Shown here: piece after piece, positions 63,964 through 64,000 of the stretch | Layout: every line of letters begins with the position of its first letter | How positions within the stretch are numbered: position 1 is the first letter of the stretch | Assembly: GCF_033473495.1 (NCBI RefSeq) | Contig: NC_088935.1 | Span: forward strand, 5,270,001-5,334,000 | DNA from: Cercospora beticola | Taxonomy: Eukaryota > Ascomycota > Dothideomycetes > Mycosphaerellales > Mycosphaerellaceae | Reading direction: 5' to 3' | Length of the DNA: 64,000 nucleotides | Notes under the pieces: model-generated | Databases searched by the model: none | Told to the model about the DNA's origin: nothing | What the model saw: the letters and a program-made list of their open reading frames with translations, nothing else | Translations under genes and position numbers: made by a program

Positions 63964-64000
63964 CAGGCGGAGTATCGCTTACGAGGCCATCCCGAGCAGA

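Noticed and set aside
1..64000. CRISPR arrays, insertion sequences, prophage or plasmid features
   Set aside because: Spliceosomal introns and fungal gene families throughout; no direct-repeat/spacer arrays or transposase genes were seen.

Overview
The window looks like nuclear DNA of a filamentous ascomycete, most likely a Dothideomycete of the Mycosphaerellales type; this is inferred from gene content and intron style, not from any search. Genes are compact and lie on both strands. They carry short introns (about 45-150 nt) with GTAAGT/GTATGT-like donors and CTAAC/CTGAC-like branch sites. Nothing prokaryotic, viral, organellar or clearly transposon-encoded was seen, and no tRNA or rRNA gene was recognised. 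Exon structures were worked out by hand from splice signals and frame continuity, and each was checked for a total length divisible by three.

Region 1-11 kb: the 3' part of GNA1 (UDP-GlcNAc synthesis), TRM44 (tRNA-Ser 2'-O-methyltransferase), a disordered SR/Pro-rich glycine-zipper protein, a small six-cysteine secreted protein, and a membrane-anchored aspartic-protease-fold protein that appears to lack both catalytic aspartates. Region 11-24 kb looks like an accessory island: an Hsp70-like ATPase, a single-pass receptor-like protein, a DUF6601-type membrane protein, and a 1,966-residue NLR-like protein (alpha/beta hydrolase, NACHT, ankyrin repeats, coiled coil, WPxQNQ-repeat tail). Proteins with these parts recur in fungal allorecognition and innate-immunity gene sets.

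Region 24-33 kb holds two uncharacterised proteins, a DUF2264 protein, the beta subunit of the nascent-polypeptide-associated complex (EGD1, with an apparent one-nucleotide exon) and a GNAT acetyltransferase. Region 33-45 kb has a Zn2Cys6 transcription factor divergent from a haem aldoxime dehydratase, then a damaged-looking paralogue of the 14 kb receptor-like gene that shares an upstream block of about 150-175 bp with it, a chromodomain protein, one unresolved locus, and an acyl-CoA synthetase.

Region 45-64 kb is mostly housekeeping: a membrane-anchored UBL-BAG co-chaperone divergent from ribosomal protein uL13 (RPL16/RPL13A), and MOT1 (Snf2 ATPase acting on TBP). These are followed by a ten-cysteine secreted protein, a methyltransferase, a relic gene with three in-frame stops, and a sulfotransferase-like P-loop protein. 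The most notable observations are the one-nucleotide exon in EGD1, the pseudo-aspartic protease, the NLR with its repeat tail, the receptor-like paralogue pair with a duplicated upstream block, and the relic frame at 60.6-61.8 kb.
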